A DNA stretch of 64,000 nucleotides from Akkermansiaceae bacterium (lineage in GTDB: Bacteria > Verrucomicrobiota > Verrucomicrobiia > Verrucomicrobiales > DEV007), in NCBI GenBank assembly GCA_024233085.1, contig JACKQC010000009.1:138289-202288 (forward strand), in the 5' to 3' direction. The notes under the pieces are model-generated. The model ran no database searches and was not told the origin of the DNA. It worked only from the letters and a program-made list of their open reading frames with translations. The translations under genes were made by a program, and so were the position numbers. Below are positions 1 to 7,392 of this stretch, piece by piece; positions within the stretch are counted from its first letter, which is position 1; each line of letters opens with the position of its first letter.

Positions 1-1078
1 CTTTCATCGTCGTCGCGAAGACGAGGTTCTCGATCTCCTCCGGCGTCTTGCCCGGCGGCATCAGGGTCGAAAAGATTCGGAACCGCGACTCCAGCAACGG
101 CTCGGCCTGCAGGCCCGCGCCCATGAAACTCTGGTCCAGCGCCTCGAACAAGGGCTCGAATTTCAGGCCCGTCCGCTGTTCCTGCTCCCGCGCCGACTGC
201 TCCAGGCCGCTGAGCAGCTCCGTGTCCGCCCGGATGATCTCCGCGGCGGTCGCGAGGCGTTCCTTCACCTCGCCGAGGATGTAGCAGGCGCCCCGCCAGG
301 CGTTAATCAGCTTCGTCAGTCGCGTCTCGGAGGATTCCACCACGTCCGAGATGAACTGCTCCAGGTCCGCGAAGCCGCTCGCGTGCCAGAGCCGCTCCTT
401 GTCCACCGCCGTCGTCTTCGCCATGAAGGCCTGCTTCGCCGAAATCGAAAAGATCGGGAACTGCTGCCCGAACCGGTGCGCCGCCGTGCGCCGCAGGTGT
501 TCCATGATGGCGGTCACCTCCTCCTCCGTGCGCAGGTCGCATTGCTGCAGGATGAAGACGATCTTCTTTTTCCACTGATGGTGGATGCGGTCCAGCAGGT
601 CCCACGCCGTCGCCCCCCACGGATTTGTCACCGAAAAGACGAACAGCACCAGATCCGCCATCGGCAAAAACTGCTCCGTGATCCGCTGGTGATGCAGCTC
701 GATCGAGTTCGTTCCCGGCGTGTCCACCACGTTGAAATCCTTCAGAAACTCCGCCGGCCGGTAGATTTCCATCAGCGTGTCCGAGACCTCGAATTCGTGC
801 GGCTCCTTCCCGTACCGGAAAAACCCGATCCGGTCCGTGGTCGGCAACACATTCGTCGAGCAGAAATCGTCGCCAAACAGCGCGTTGAGCAGCGTCGACT
901 TCCCCGAGTTCACCTCGCCCACCACCACGAAGAGAAAGGGATCCTTCAGGTTGGCCATCAGATTCCGCAGGATCGCGATGCGGGAGGGATCGACCCCGGC
1001 ATGCTCCGCCAACTGGGAGAGCGCCTCGATCGCGGTGCCCAGCTTGGAGCGGGTGTGAAAGTAATTCTTGCCCAGCAT
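1..1078 (-). CDS. Dynamin-like GTPase, C-terminus cut by window edge
   Basis: The frame starts at ATG 1078 and stays open to base 1, so only about 359 N-terminal residues are visible. The G domain is clear: P-loop GEVNSGKST at residues 54-62, Thr80/Thr81 as the likely G2 threonine, and DTPG at 119-122. The G4 position reads LQQCD (about 177-181) instead of the usual N/TKxD. The family (bacterial dynamin-like proteins) remodels or tethers membranes; that role here is inferred from the fold. The next gene on the same strand ends at 1303. The 225-bp gap between them contains short A/T-rich direct repeats, including two copies of CCTTTTTGCGGC, and is the probable promoter region. The GTPase call is secure; the membrane function is not shown by this fragment. 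Confidence 0.85.
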   Translation of the reverse strand, partial: MLGKNYFHTRSKLGTAIEALSQLAEHAGVDPSRIAILRNLMANLKDPFLFVVVGEVNSGKSTLLNALFGDDFCSTNVLPTTDRIGFFRYGKEPHEFEVSDTLMEIYRPAEFLKDFNVVDTPGTNSIELHHQRITEQFLPMADLVLFVFSVTNPWGATAWDLLDRIHHQWKKKIVFILQQCDLRTEEEVTAIMEHLRRTAAHRFGQQFPIFSISAKQAFMAKTTAVDKERLWHASGFADLEQFISDVVESSETRLTKLINAWRGACYILGEVKERLATAAEIIRADTELLSGLEQSAREQEQRTGLKFEPLFEALDQSFMGAGLQAEPLLESRFRIFSTLMPPGKTPEEIENLVFATTMK

Positions 1079-1302
1079 GGCCGTGAGTGAGCTTTGAATC
1101 TTGAACGGTTCTGCTCACTTTGCGAATCGAAAAATTACGGAAATGCGAAACATTTCCCGTTTTCGCGTGACCAAATCGCGAAAACCGTCGCTCGAAATCC
1201 GAAATCCGGACAGTCGAAATCCGAAAAAACCCTTTTTGCGGCTTCCGCGCCTTTTTGCGGCGGGAAAATCCGGCCCCCGACACCAAACCCCTCCCCAAAT
1301 CC

Positions 1303-2121
1303 TCAGCCCCGACCCTCCAGCGAGATCAACTGCGTCACCGTCACGAAGCGGAAGCCCTTCGCCAGCAGTTGATCCAGCGTGCTGGGCATGGCGTCGATCG
1401 TGGGCGAGTGAATGTCGTGCGCCAGCAGGATGCCGCCCGGCCGCGCGCCGGACACCAGGCGGCTCGTCACCACGCTGACACCCGGCCGTTTCCAGTCCTC
1501 CGGATCCACCGACCACAGGATCGACGGATAGCCGAACTCGGCCTTGATCCACGCCTTCTGCTCGCTGGTCACCGCGCCGTAGGGCGGACGGACCGTGCGC
1601 GGCGCCACGCCCGTGGCGCTGACGATGGCCTGGTGCGTCACCGACAATTCGCGGCGGATGGCGTCCGAGGAAATCTTCGTGAGATAGGCGTGGCTGTCGG
1701 TGTGGTTGCCGATTTCGTGTCCCTCCGCCACCATGCGGCGCAGGATGTGCGGGTAGCGCCGCGCGTTCGACCCCACCACAAAGAAGGTCGCCTTGATGTT
1801 GCGCGCCTTCAGGATGTCGAGCAGCCGCGGCGTGTTCGTCGGGTGGGGGCCGTCGTCAAAGGTCATCGCGAGGATCGGTTCGCTGATCGGCACCCGCGAG
1901 TAGGAATTCTGCGAGCCCACCCCGCCCCGGGGCAGGTTCAGCGAAGGATTCCAGCCCGTTCCCGCCGTGTTGCCGCCCTCCTCGCCCGTCTTCGAGCCGG
2001 CGATGAAGACATTTTTCCGTTTCTTGAGCGCCACCTCCTCCGGCGACTTGCAGCTCGTGGCCAGGATCCCGGCCAGAAAGGCGCAGGCGAGGGAAACGGA
2101 GAAGAAACGGTTCGTCTTCAA
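1303..2121 (-). CDS. Polysaccharide deacetylase (NodB domain) lipoprotein
   Basis: This is a carbohydrate esterase 4 type enzyme that removes N- or O-acetyl groups from polysaccharide or peptidoglycan in the periplasm. Counted from the TTG at 2121, the NodB motifs are all present: TFDDGPHP (87-94), metal-binding HTDSH (140-144), RPPYG (178-182), DPEDW (206-210) and LLAHDIH (232-238). The N-terminus has a signal peptide ending at a marginal lipobox, ATSC, with Cys24. I chose TTG 2121 because it places the signal peptide at the start. The in-frame ATG at 2214 would put 31 extra residues before it, and those residues would be read through two hairpin-plus-T-run structures. No good Shine-Dalgarno is visible for either start. 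Length is normal for a single-domain deacetylase. Confidence 0.85.
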   Translation of the reverse strand: MKTNRFFSVSLACAFLAGILATSCKSPEEVALKKRKNVFIAGSKTGEEGGNTAGTGWNPSLNLPRGGVGSQNSYSRVPISEPILAMTFDDGPHPTNTPRLLDILKARNIKATFFVVGSNARRYPHILRRMVAEGHEIGNHTDSHAYLTKISSDAIRRELSVTHQAIVSATGVAPRTVRPPYGAVTSEQKAWIKAEFGYPSILWSVDPEDWKRPGVSVVTSRLVSGARPGGILLAHDIHSPTIDAMPSTLDQLLAKGFRFVTVTQLISLEGRG

Positions 2122-2164
2122 AACGGAAGGCGGATCGGGGTGTGTGCGGGGGCGAACAAAAAGA

Positions 2165-2204
2165 GCCGGCGGAAATCCGGCCACAAAAAAAGGGCCCGAG
2201 GCCC
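2165..2204 (-). terminator. Two tandem terminator-like hairpins in the deacetylase leader
   Basis: Read on the minus strand, a stem GGGCC-TCG-GGCCC is followed directly by seven T (2204 to 2185). Just downstream a second stem, GCCGG...CCGGC, is followed by TCTTTTT (about 2182 to 2158). Both lie between the divergent promoter region and the TTG start of the deacetylase. No gene upstream on this strand needs terminating, so they could act as an attenuator or simply block antisense transcription. The first stem is short (5 bp), so this is suggestive only. Confidence 0.4.
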
Positions 2205-2264
2205 GGAAAGCCAAACAATTTAAGGAATTTTAAAAAAATCTCAAGCGAGATTCCAATTTGGCGA

Positions 2265-2311
2265 CAATAGGTTATATTCCCGCCCCGTTTTCGGGACGGC
2301 GCAACCTATTG
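2265..2311. promoter_or_regulatory. Long imperfect palindrome in divergent promoter region
   Basis: A perfect 9-bp inverted repeat, CAATAGGTT (2265-2273) and AACCTATTG (2303-2311), encloses an inner CCCG-TTTT-CGGG stem. It lies between the divergent deacetylase and metallo-hydrolase genes, 33 bp before the ATG at 2344. It could be an operator or a 5' leader hairpin of the metallo-hydrolase mRNA. There is no T-run after it, so it is not an intrinsic terminator. Confidence 0.4.
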
Positions 2312-2343
2312 ATATTCAACTTCCACGCATTTTTTCCCAGTCG

Positions 2344-2976
2344 ATGCAAGTCGAGCGTTTCACCGGCGGCTACTTCCAGACCAACAGCTACCTCCTCACC
2401 GGAAACGAGGGCGCCATCCTCTTTGACGCCCCCGAGGGCGCGCTGAGCTGGCTTGCCACACTCGGTCAGGAAATCGACGCCCTCGTCCTCACCCACCTGC
2501 ACTACGACCACATCATCGACGCCGCCGCCATCGCCCGGCAGCACGAGTGCCCCGTTTACGCCCACTCCGCCCCGACCGCCGACCTCACCCTCGAGACCGT
2601 CCTGCGGGACGCCGTCGGCTGGCCCGTCGAGATCGAGCCCTTCAAAGTCAGCCACCCGCTCGCCGGCGAAAGCGCCGTCCGCATCGGCGCCATCGATCTC
2701 GCCATTCTCCACGTGCCCGGCCATTCGCCCGACAGCCTCTGTTTCGGCCCCGTCCCTCTCGACGGCGATGGGAGTGCCCTCATCGGCGGCGATGTCCTTT
2801 TCCGCGACGGCATCGGGCGCACGGATTTTCCCCACGGCGACCACGCCCTGCTTCTGGCCGGCATTCGCGAAAAGCTCTTCGTCCTGCCCGGCGACACCCG
2901 CGTCCTCCCCGGCCACGGCCCGGAAACGACGATCGCAACCGAGATGGCCTCCAATCCCTTCCTGACCGGGGAATAG
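2344..2976 (+). CDS. Metallo-beta-lactamase fold hydrolase (glyoxalase II-like)
   Basis: A 210-residue cytosolic hydrolase of the MBL superfamily. The zinc signature HLHYDH is at residues 51-56. Further ligands are His127 (HVPGHSPDS), Asp150 (GGDVLF) and His191 (LPGHGPET), so the binuclear metal site looks complete. The nearest relatives by motif are the short glyoxalase II-like proteins that hydrolyse thioesters; the C-terminal glutathione-binding part of true GloB is absent, so the substrate is open. The ATG at 2344 lacks a clear Shine-Dalgarno. It is transcribed away from the deacetylase and followed by a 19-bp-unit repeat pair. Confidence 0.85.
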   Translation: MQVERFTGGYFQTNSYLLTGNEGAILFDAPEGALSWLATLGQEIDALVLTHLHYDHIIDAAAIARQHECPVYAHSAPTADLTLETVLRDAVGWPVEIEPFKVSHPLAGESAVRIGAIDLAILHVPGHSPDSLCFGPVPLDGDGSALIGGDVLFRDGIGRTDFPHGDHALLLAGIREKLFVLPGDTRVLPGHGPETTIATEMASNPFLTGE

Positions 2977-3014
2977 GAACGGATTCGGCCGGTCTTTCAC
3001 GGACTTCCCGCCGC

Positions 3015-3055
3015 GACCGAACAGGGTTGGGTCAGTGAGTCAACCCTGTTGGGTC
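3015..3055. repeat. Palindromic 22-bp-pitch repeat, locus A (two units)
   Basis: Unit 1 (3015-3033, GACCGAACAGGGTTGGGTC) and unit 2 (3037-3055, GAGTCAACCCTGTTGGGTC) are opposite-facing copies of the 19-bp near-palindrome, separated by 3 bp, so the pitch is 22 bp. The similarity to locus C (16926) continues about 20 bp downstream, through GGCGTTTTTGGGCGCC. It lies after the metallo-hydrolase gene. The rest of this gap (3056-3288) shows no recognisable gene or RNA. Confidence 0.8.
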
Positions 3056-3288
3056 GTTGGCGTTTTTGGGCGCCGATCGTCCGGATTTCGGTTCGAACCC
3101 GCGGGCTTGAACGCTTGGACGCTTCTTCACTCCCGTCCTCCCGCGTGACGCGGAGCCCGTCGGCGGGGAGGAGGTTCCGGTTCCTCGGGAAAGGTCCGCC
3201 GCGCTCGAATTCACGCGCCCGGCGGCGGCCTGGGTAAGTCACCGTTCAGGGCTCTCCGCGTTTGTCCGGGAACCAACCCAAAAAACCC

Positions 3289-3329
3289 TGTCCGGTTTTT
3301 CCCCGCGATTCCGCCTCTAACCCATGAGA
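3289..3329 (+). promoter_or_regulatory. Conserved upstream block of first fibre gene (putative promoter)
   Basis: The block opens with TGTCCGGTTTTTCC (3289-3302), continues with GATTCCGC and ends near TAACCCATGAGA (3318-3329). It recurs before the second fibre gene at almost the same distance from the ATG (94 versus 95 bp). Conservation between paralogues outside the coding frame suggests a shared promoter or regulator site, but it could also be leftover duplication. I could not assign -35/-10 boxes with confidence. Confidence 0.45.
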
Positions 3330-3382
3330 AACCGATTTTTCCAATTTCCGAAGTCGTTTTCGCGAAACCACGCATTGATCCC

Positions 3383-6300
3383 ATGAAAACCAAGATTCTG
3401 TACTTCGCCGCGCTTGTTTTCGTTTTTTCCCCGGTCATCGTCGAAACGTCAGCCGCTGACGCGCCGGGGATTCTCAGCCATCAAGGCCGCATCGCGGTCG
3501 CCGGAGAAAACTTCGACGGAGCGGGCCAGTTCAAATTCGCGCTTGTCAACGCCGCCGGCGACACTGCCTACTGGTCCAACGACGGCACCAGCACGACGGG
3601 CGACGAACCGGTCGCGGCGGTTCCCGTTCCCGTGAGCAAGGGGCATTACTCCGCGCTGCTGGGAGACGCCCCGATGGTGGCGATCCCGGGTTCGGTCTTC
3701 GCCGACAACGCCGACGTCCGGCTGCGGATCTGGTTCAGCGCGGACGGGGGAACGACCTTCGAGCAGCTCGCGCCGGACCGGCGGATCGCGTCGGTGGGCT
3801 ACGCGCTCAACGCCACGGCGGGACCCGAAGGACCGGCGGGCCCGGTTGGTCCGCAGGGAGTGAAGGGCGATACCGGCGACACGGGACCGCAAGGCCCGAT
3901 CGGAATGACGGGAGCCGCCGGACCGAAAGGAGACACAGGCGATGCAGGTCCGGCTGGGCCACAGGGATTGAAAGGTGATACTGGCGACGCAGGCCCCGCC
4001 GGCCCGCAGGGAGTGAAGGGCGATACCGGCGACACAGGAGCGCAGGGTCCGCAAGGCTTGACCGGACCCGCAGGACCTCAAGGTGCCAAGGGTGACACCG
4101 GCGATGCAGGTCCGACTGGTCCGCAGGGACCTCAAGGTGTGAAAGGCGATACCGGCGCCCAAGGACCCCAGGGTTTGACCGGACCCGCAGGACCGCAGGG
4201 CGTCAAAGGAGACACCGGCGATACGGGTCCCGCCGGTCCGCAGGGCGTGAAAGGCGACACCGGCGACACGGGACCGCAGGGGCCGATCGGGATGACAGGT
4301 GCGGCCGGACCGCAGGGGCCCCAGGGACCGGCCGGGGTGGCGGGACCGAACACCGTCAACGACAACACCTTCTACATCGGGTCGGACGAGGACGCCGACG
4401 AGGCCGACTCGATGCTGCAGTTCGGGACCGACGCGACGCCGCTGATGACTTTGTTGGAGAACGGGAATCTCGGGATCGGGCTCGACGATCCGGCCACGGC
4501 GCTGGAGGTCGACGGCATCGTCACCGCCACGTCTTTCGTCGGAAACGGGGCCTTCCTCACCGGTCTGGACGCGGGCAGTCTCACCGGAACCCTGGCGCCC
4601 GGGTTGATCGGGAACGGGACGATCACCGGGGCGCATCTCGCCGCCGGCGCGGTGACGGGGGCGAACCTTGCGGACGGGGCAATCACCTCGGTCCATTTCG
4701 CCGACGGCGCGTTGAATAGTCTCGATAGTCCGGATGGCTCCCGCACCGATGTCCTGCAGGTCGCTTCGGACGGCTTCGTGGGGGTTGGGACGGCGACTCC
4801 GGAAGCCGGTCTGCATGTCAGCGGAGGGGCCCTGGCACCAGCAGCGATCAAGGAGATCTTCGATGGAACGGCCCCCTTTAACAGACTCGCGGGAGCTTGG
4901 GGTATCGCTACCCACGGGACCTATGCCTACGTCGGCGGGTATCTCGACCAAACCTTGACGATCATCGATGTCAGTGATCCGGCCAGTCCCGTCTTGATCG
5001 GCGAACTCACCAACAACGCCCTGGCGGGGATCGATTCGGTAGCTGTGTCGGCGGATGGAACGATCGTCTGTGTGGGGGCTCGAGACTCGGACAAAGTTTC
5101 GGTGATCGATGTCAGCGATTCCGCGAACCCGGCCTTCCTCGCTCAACTTCAGGATGGCGTCGGGGGCTTCAACGATCTGCGCGATCCGTTGGATGTCGCC
5201 ATTTCCGGGACCACATTGTTTGTCGCAGCGCTTGGAGATGACGCTTTGTCCATCATCGACATCAGCTCACCGGCAAGTCCGAGTCTTCTATCCGTGGTGA
5301 AGGACGGAGTGAACGGGTTCAATGAATTGGATGGGGCTGTATCGGTGTTCGTCTCCGGTTCACACGCTTTCGTGACGGGGTTGGATGACGATTCCGTGAC
5401 GATCATCGACATCAGCACGCCTGCCTCGCCCGGTCTCGTCGGTGTGGTGAAAAACGGGGTCAACGGGTTCACTGCATTGGACGGCCCGAATGGTATAGAG
5501 GTATCGGGAAACTACGCCTACGTGGCTTCGGGAGGTGGGGATTCTTTAACGATCATCGATGTCGCGACCCCTTCTTCGCCAACACTTGCTGCCGAACTCA
5601 AGGACGGCGTCAATGGATTCAACTATCTGGATGGTGCGAATGACGTCGCCATCGCCGGAGATGTAGCTTGGGTCACCGCATACTTTGATAGTGCCGTTAC
5701 CGCTTTGGACATCCGCGACCCGCACAATCCCAAATTGATCGGGGTATTGCGAGATGGAGAGGGTGCCAATGGACTGAATGCCCCCCTTAAAATCGCAATG
5801 ATCGGCGCGAATGCTCTGGTCACCTCGTTTATTGAGGATGCCGTTTCAATCTTTGGTCTCAAGGAGTTGAGGGGTCTCGTCGTCGATCGACGGGTCGGAA
5901 TCGGGACCAGCACTCCAGAGACTGAGTTGGACGTCGTCGGAACCATCCGTGGAACGACGCTGATGGGAAATCTTGACGGGACTTACATCAACAACGGATC
6001 GCTCGTTGGATCCAAGCTCGCCGACAATGCCATCACCTCGTCCAAAATCCAGGACGGGTCGGTGGCCACGAGCGATCTGGCCAACGGTTCGGTGACGGCG
6101 GCGAAACTGGGATCCGACGTCGGACTGTGGTCGGTGAACGGTGGCAATGTCTACCGAAGCAGCGGCAATGTGGGGATCGGGACGAACAGTCCGAGCACCA
6201 CGCTGCACGTCAAAGGCAGCACGACCTTCCAGAACGCGACGACGGGCACCGCCTACGGCTTGACCTTCCTCGACGGTGCGAACACTCGGTTCGAAGTGGG

Positions 6301-7282
6301 GATCGCCGCTGTCGCGGGACAGTACAGCCAATCCGCCCAGGCCGGAGACACGACCTTGCGCGCCGCCGCGGGAGAACGGCTTCACCTCCAATCGGGTAAC
6401 GCGGCATCCGCCATCACCATCGACAGCAACAACCGGGTGGGGATCAACAATGCGAGTCCGGAAGCTCCGCTCCACGTCTCGGGGCTTGTCAATCTCAGCT
6501 TCTATCTGGAAGCTCTCTTGAACGGAGGTGGGGCGCTCGATACCGCCGGCCCAACCAGTGCCGATTTAGGAATCATCTCTGATAAAAGCGTCAGAGCCCA
6601 ACAGTTCCTCGTGCTTTCGGACAGCCGCATCAAGACCGACAAGCACGTGTCCGATTCGGAGGCCGACCTCGCCACCCTGCTCGGCATCCAGATCACGGAT
6701 TACACCTATATCGACAAAGTGCAGAACAAGGGCGCGCAGAAGAAGGTCATCGCCCAGCAGGTGGAGGAGGTGTATCCGCTCGCGGTGGGGCGGTCCACCG
6801 GCGTCGTGCCCGACATCTACCGGGCCGCGACCGTCGCGGACGGCTGGGTCGATCTGGAGACCGATCTGAAGGTCGGGGAGCGGGTCAAGCTCATCGGCGA
6901 CGGAGGCGCGGGCGTCCACGAGGTCCTCGAGGTGACGGAGGGCAAGTTCCGCACTGCTTACGAGCCCGGGGGCGACCGGGTCTTCGTCTACGGGCGCGAG
7001 GTGGACGACTTCCGCTCGGTCGACTACGAGGCGATCTCGATGCTGAACGTCTCCGCCACCCAGGAGCTGGCGCGGCGGGTGGAGACCGGACGGGAGGAGA
7101 ACGAGGCGCTGCGCGAAGAGAACGCGAAACTCAAGCAGCGGCTCACCGAGTTGGAGGCCGGGGATCGTTTGCGGGACACCCGGCTCTCCGCTCTCGAGGC
7201 GGCCCTGAAGAATGCCCTGGAGGGGGCGCCGACCCGGACCCTGCCGACCGGCGGGACGACGAACGCATCCTTCACCCAGTAG
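3383..7282 (+). CDS. Secreted collagen-like fibre protein with beta-propeller and S74 chaperone
   Basis: A 1299-residue surface protein. It has a signal peptide (1 to about 25), a conserved head (SHQGRIAV onward), a Gly-X-Y collagen region at about 147-320 (some 58 triplets rich in GDTGDTG and GPQG), and a linker with repeats typical of tail fibres. About residues 494-830 form repeated LVIVD-like blades (motif TIIDVS/TIIDIS, with GVNGFN between blades), probably a beta-propeller. The end carries a peptidase S74 intramolecular chaperone with SDSRIK at 1079-1084 and a coiled coil (about 1230-1290). In known S74 proteins the chaperone trimerises the fibre and then cuts itself off at that Ser. 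The ATG at 3383 is chosen because the signal peptide follows at once; no Shine-Dalgarno is evident. The ligand is unknown. Confidence 0.88.
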   Translation: MKTKILYFAALVFVFSPVIVETSAADAPGILSHQGRIAVAGENFDGAGQFKFALVNAAGDTAYWSNDGTSTTGDEPVAAVPVPVSKGHYSALLGDAPMVAIPGSVFADNADVRLRIWFSADGGTTFEQLAPDRRIASVGYALNATAGPEGPAGPVGPQGVKGDTGDTGPQGPIGMTGAAGPKGDTGDAGPAGPQGLKGDTGDAGPAGPQGVKGDTGDTGAQGPQGLTGPAGPQGAKGDTGDAGPTGPQGPQGVKGDTGAQGPQGLTGPAGPQGVKGDTGDTGPAGPQGVKGDTGDTGPQGPIGMTGAAGPQGPQGPAGVAGPNTVNDNTFYIGSDEDADEADSMLQFGTDATPLMTLLENGNLGIGLDDPATALEVDGIVTATSFVGNGAFLTGLDAGSLTGTLAPGLIGNGTITGAHLAAGAVTGANLADGAITSVHFADGALNSLDSPDGSRTDVLQVASDGFVGVGTATPEAGLHVSGGALAPAAIKEIFDGTAPFNRLAGAWGIATHGTYAYVGGYLDQTLTIIDVSDPASPVLIGELTNNALAGIDSVAVSADGTIVCVGARDSDKVSVIDVSDSANPAFLAQLQDGVGGFNDLRDPLDVAISGTTLFVAALGDDALSIIDISSPASPSLLSVVKDGVNGFNELDGAVSVFVSGSHAFVTGLDDDSVTIIDISTPASPGLVGVVKNGVNGFTALDGPNGIEVSGNYAYVASGGGDSLTIIDVATPSSPTLAAELKDGVNGFNYLDGANDVAIAGDVAWVTAYFDSAVTALDIRDPHNPKLIGVLRDGEGANGLNAPLKIAMIGANALVTSFIEDAVSIFGLKELRGLVVDRRVGIGTSTPETELDVVGTIRGTTLMGNLDGTYINNGSLVGSKLADNAITSSKIQDGSVATSDLANGSVTAAKLGSDVGLWSVNGGNVYRSSGNVGIGTNSPSTTLHVKGSTTFQNATTGTAYGLTFLDGANTRFEVGIAAVAGQYSQSAQAGDTTLRAAAGERLHLQSGNAASAITIDSNNRVGINNASPEAPLHVSGLVNLSFYLEALLNGGGALDTAGPTSADLGIISDKSVRAQQFLVLSDSRIKTDKHVSDSEADLATLLGIQITDYTYIDKVQNKGAQKKVIAQQVEEVYPLAVGRSTGVVPDIYRAATVADGWVDLETDLKVGERVKLIGDGGAGVHEVLEVTEGKFRTAYEPGGDRVFVYGREVDDFRSVDYEAISMLNVSATQELARRVETGREENEALREENAKLKQRLTELEAGDRLRDTRLSALEAALKNALEGAPTRTLPTGGTTNASFTQ
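3821..4342 (+). repeat. Collagen-type DNA repeat tract, fibre gene 1
   Basis: In-frame near-repeats of 27-60 bp encode Gly-X-Y triplets, with frequent blocks such as GVKGDTGDTGPQGPIG. Many blocks are almost identical at the DNA level, so slippage or recombination could change the length of the stalk in 9-bp multiples. Confidence 0.8.
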
Positions 7283-7297
7283 GTTATTCCAAAATCT

Positions 7298-7336
7298 TGT
7301 CCGGTTTTTCCAACCGATTCCGCATGTAACCAGTGA
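7298..7336 (+). promoter_or_regulatory. Conserved upstream block of second fibre gene (putative promoter)
   Basis: This is the second copy of the TGTCCGGTTTTTCC block (7298-7311), followed by GATTCCGC and TAACCAGTGAGA (7326-7337 region). It sits 95 bp before the ATG at 7393 and 16 bp after the stop of the first fibre gene. Its spacing matches the first copy, which supports a functional site kept by both paralogues. Confidence 0.45.
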
Positions 7337-7392
7337 GACACCTTATTTCAGATCGTTGGAAAAAACCTTTCGCCGAATCAATCGCCATTCTC

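Noticed and set aside
3085..3115. TTCGAA-containing stem resembling a tRNA T-arm
   Set aside because: No acceptor, D or anticodon arm can be folded around it on either strand.
3449..5146. Long minus-strand frame opposite the first fibre gene
   Set aside because: It mirrors the Gly-Pro-rich collagen codons and has no domain of its own.
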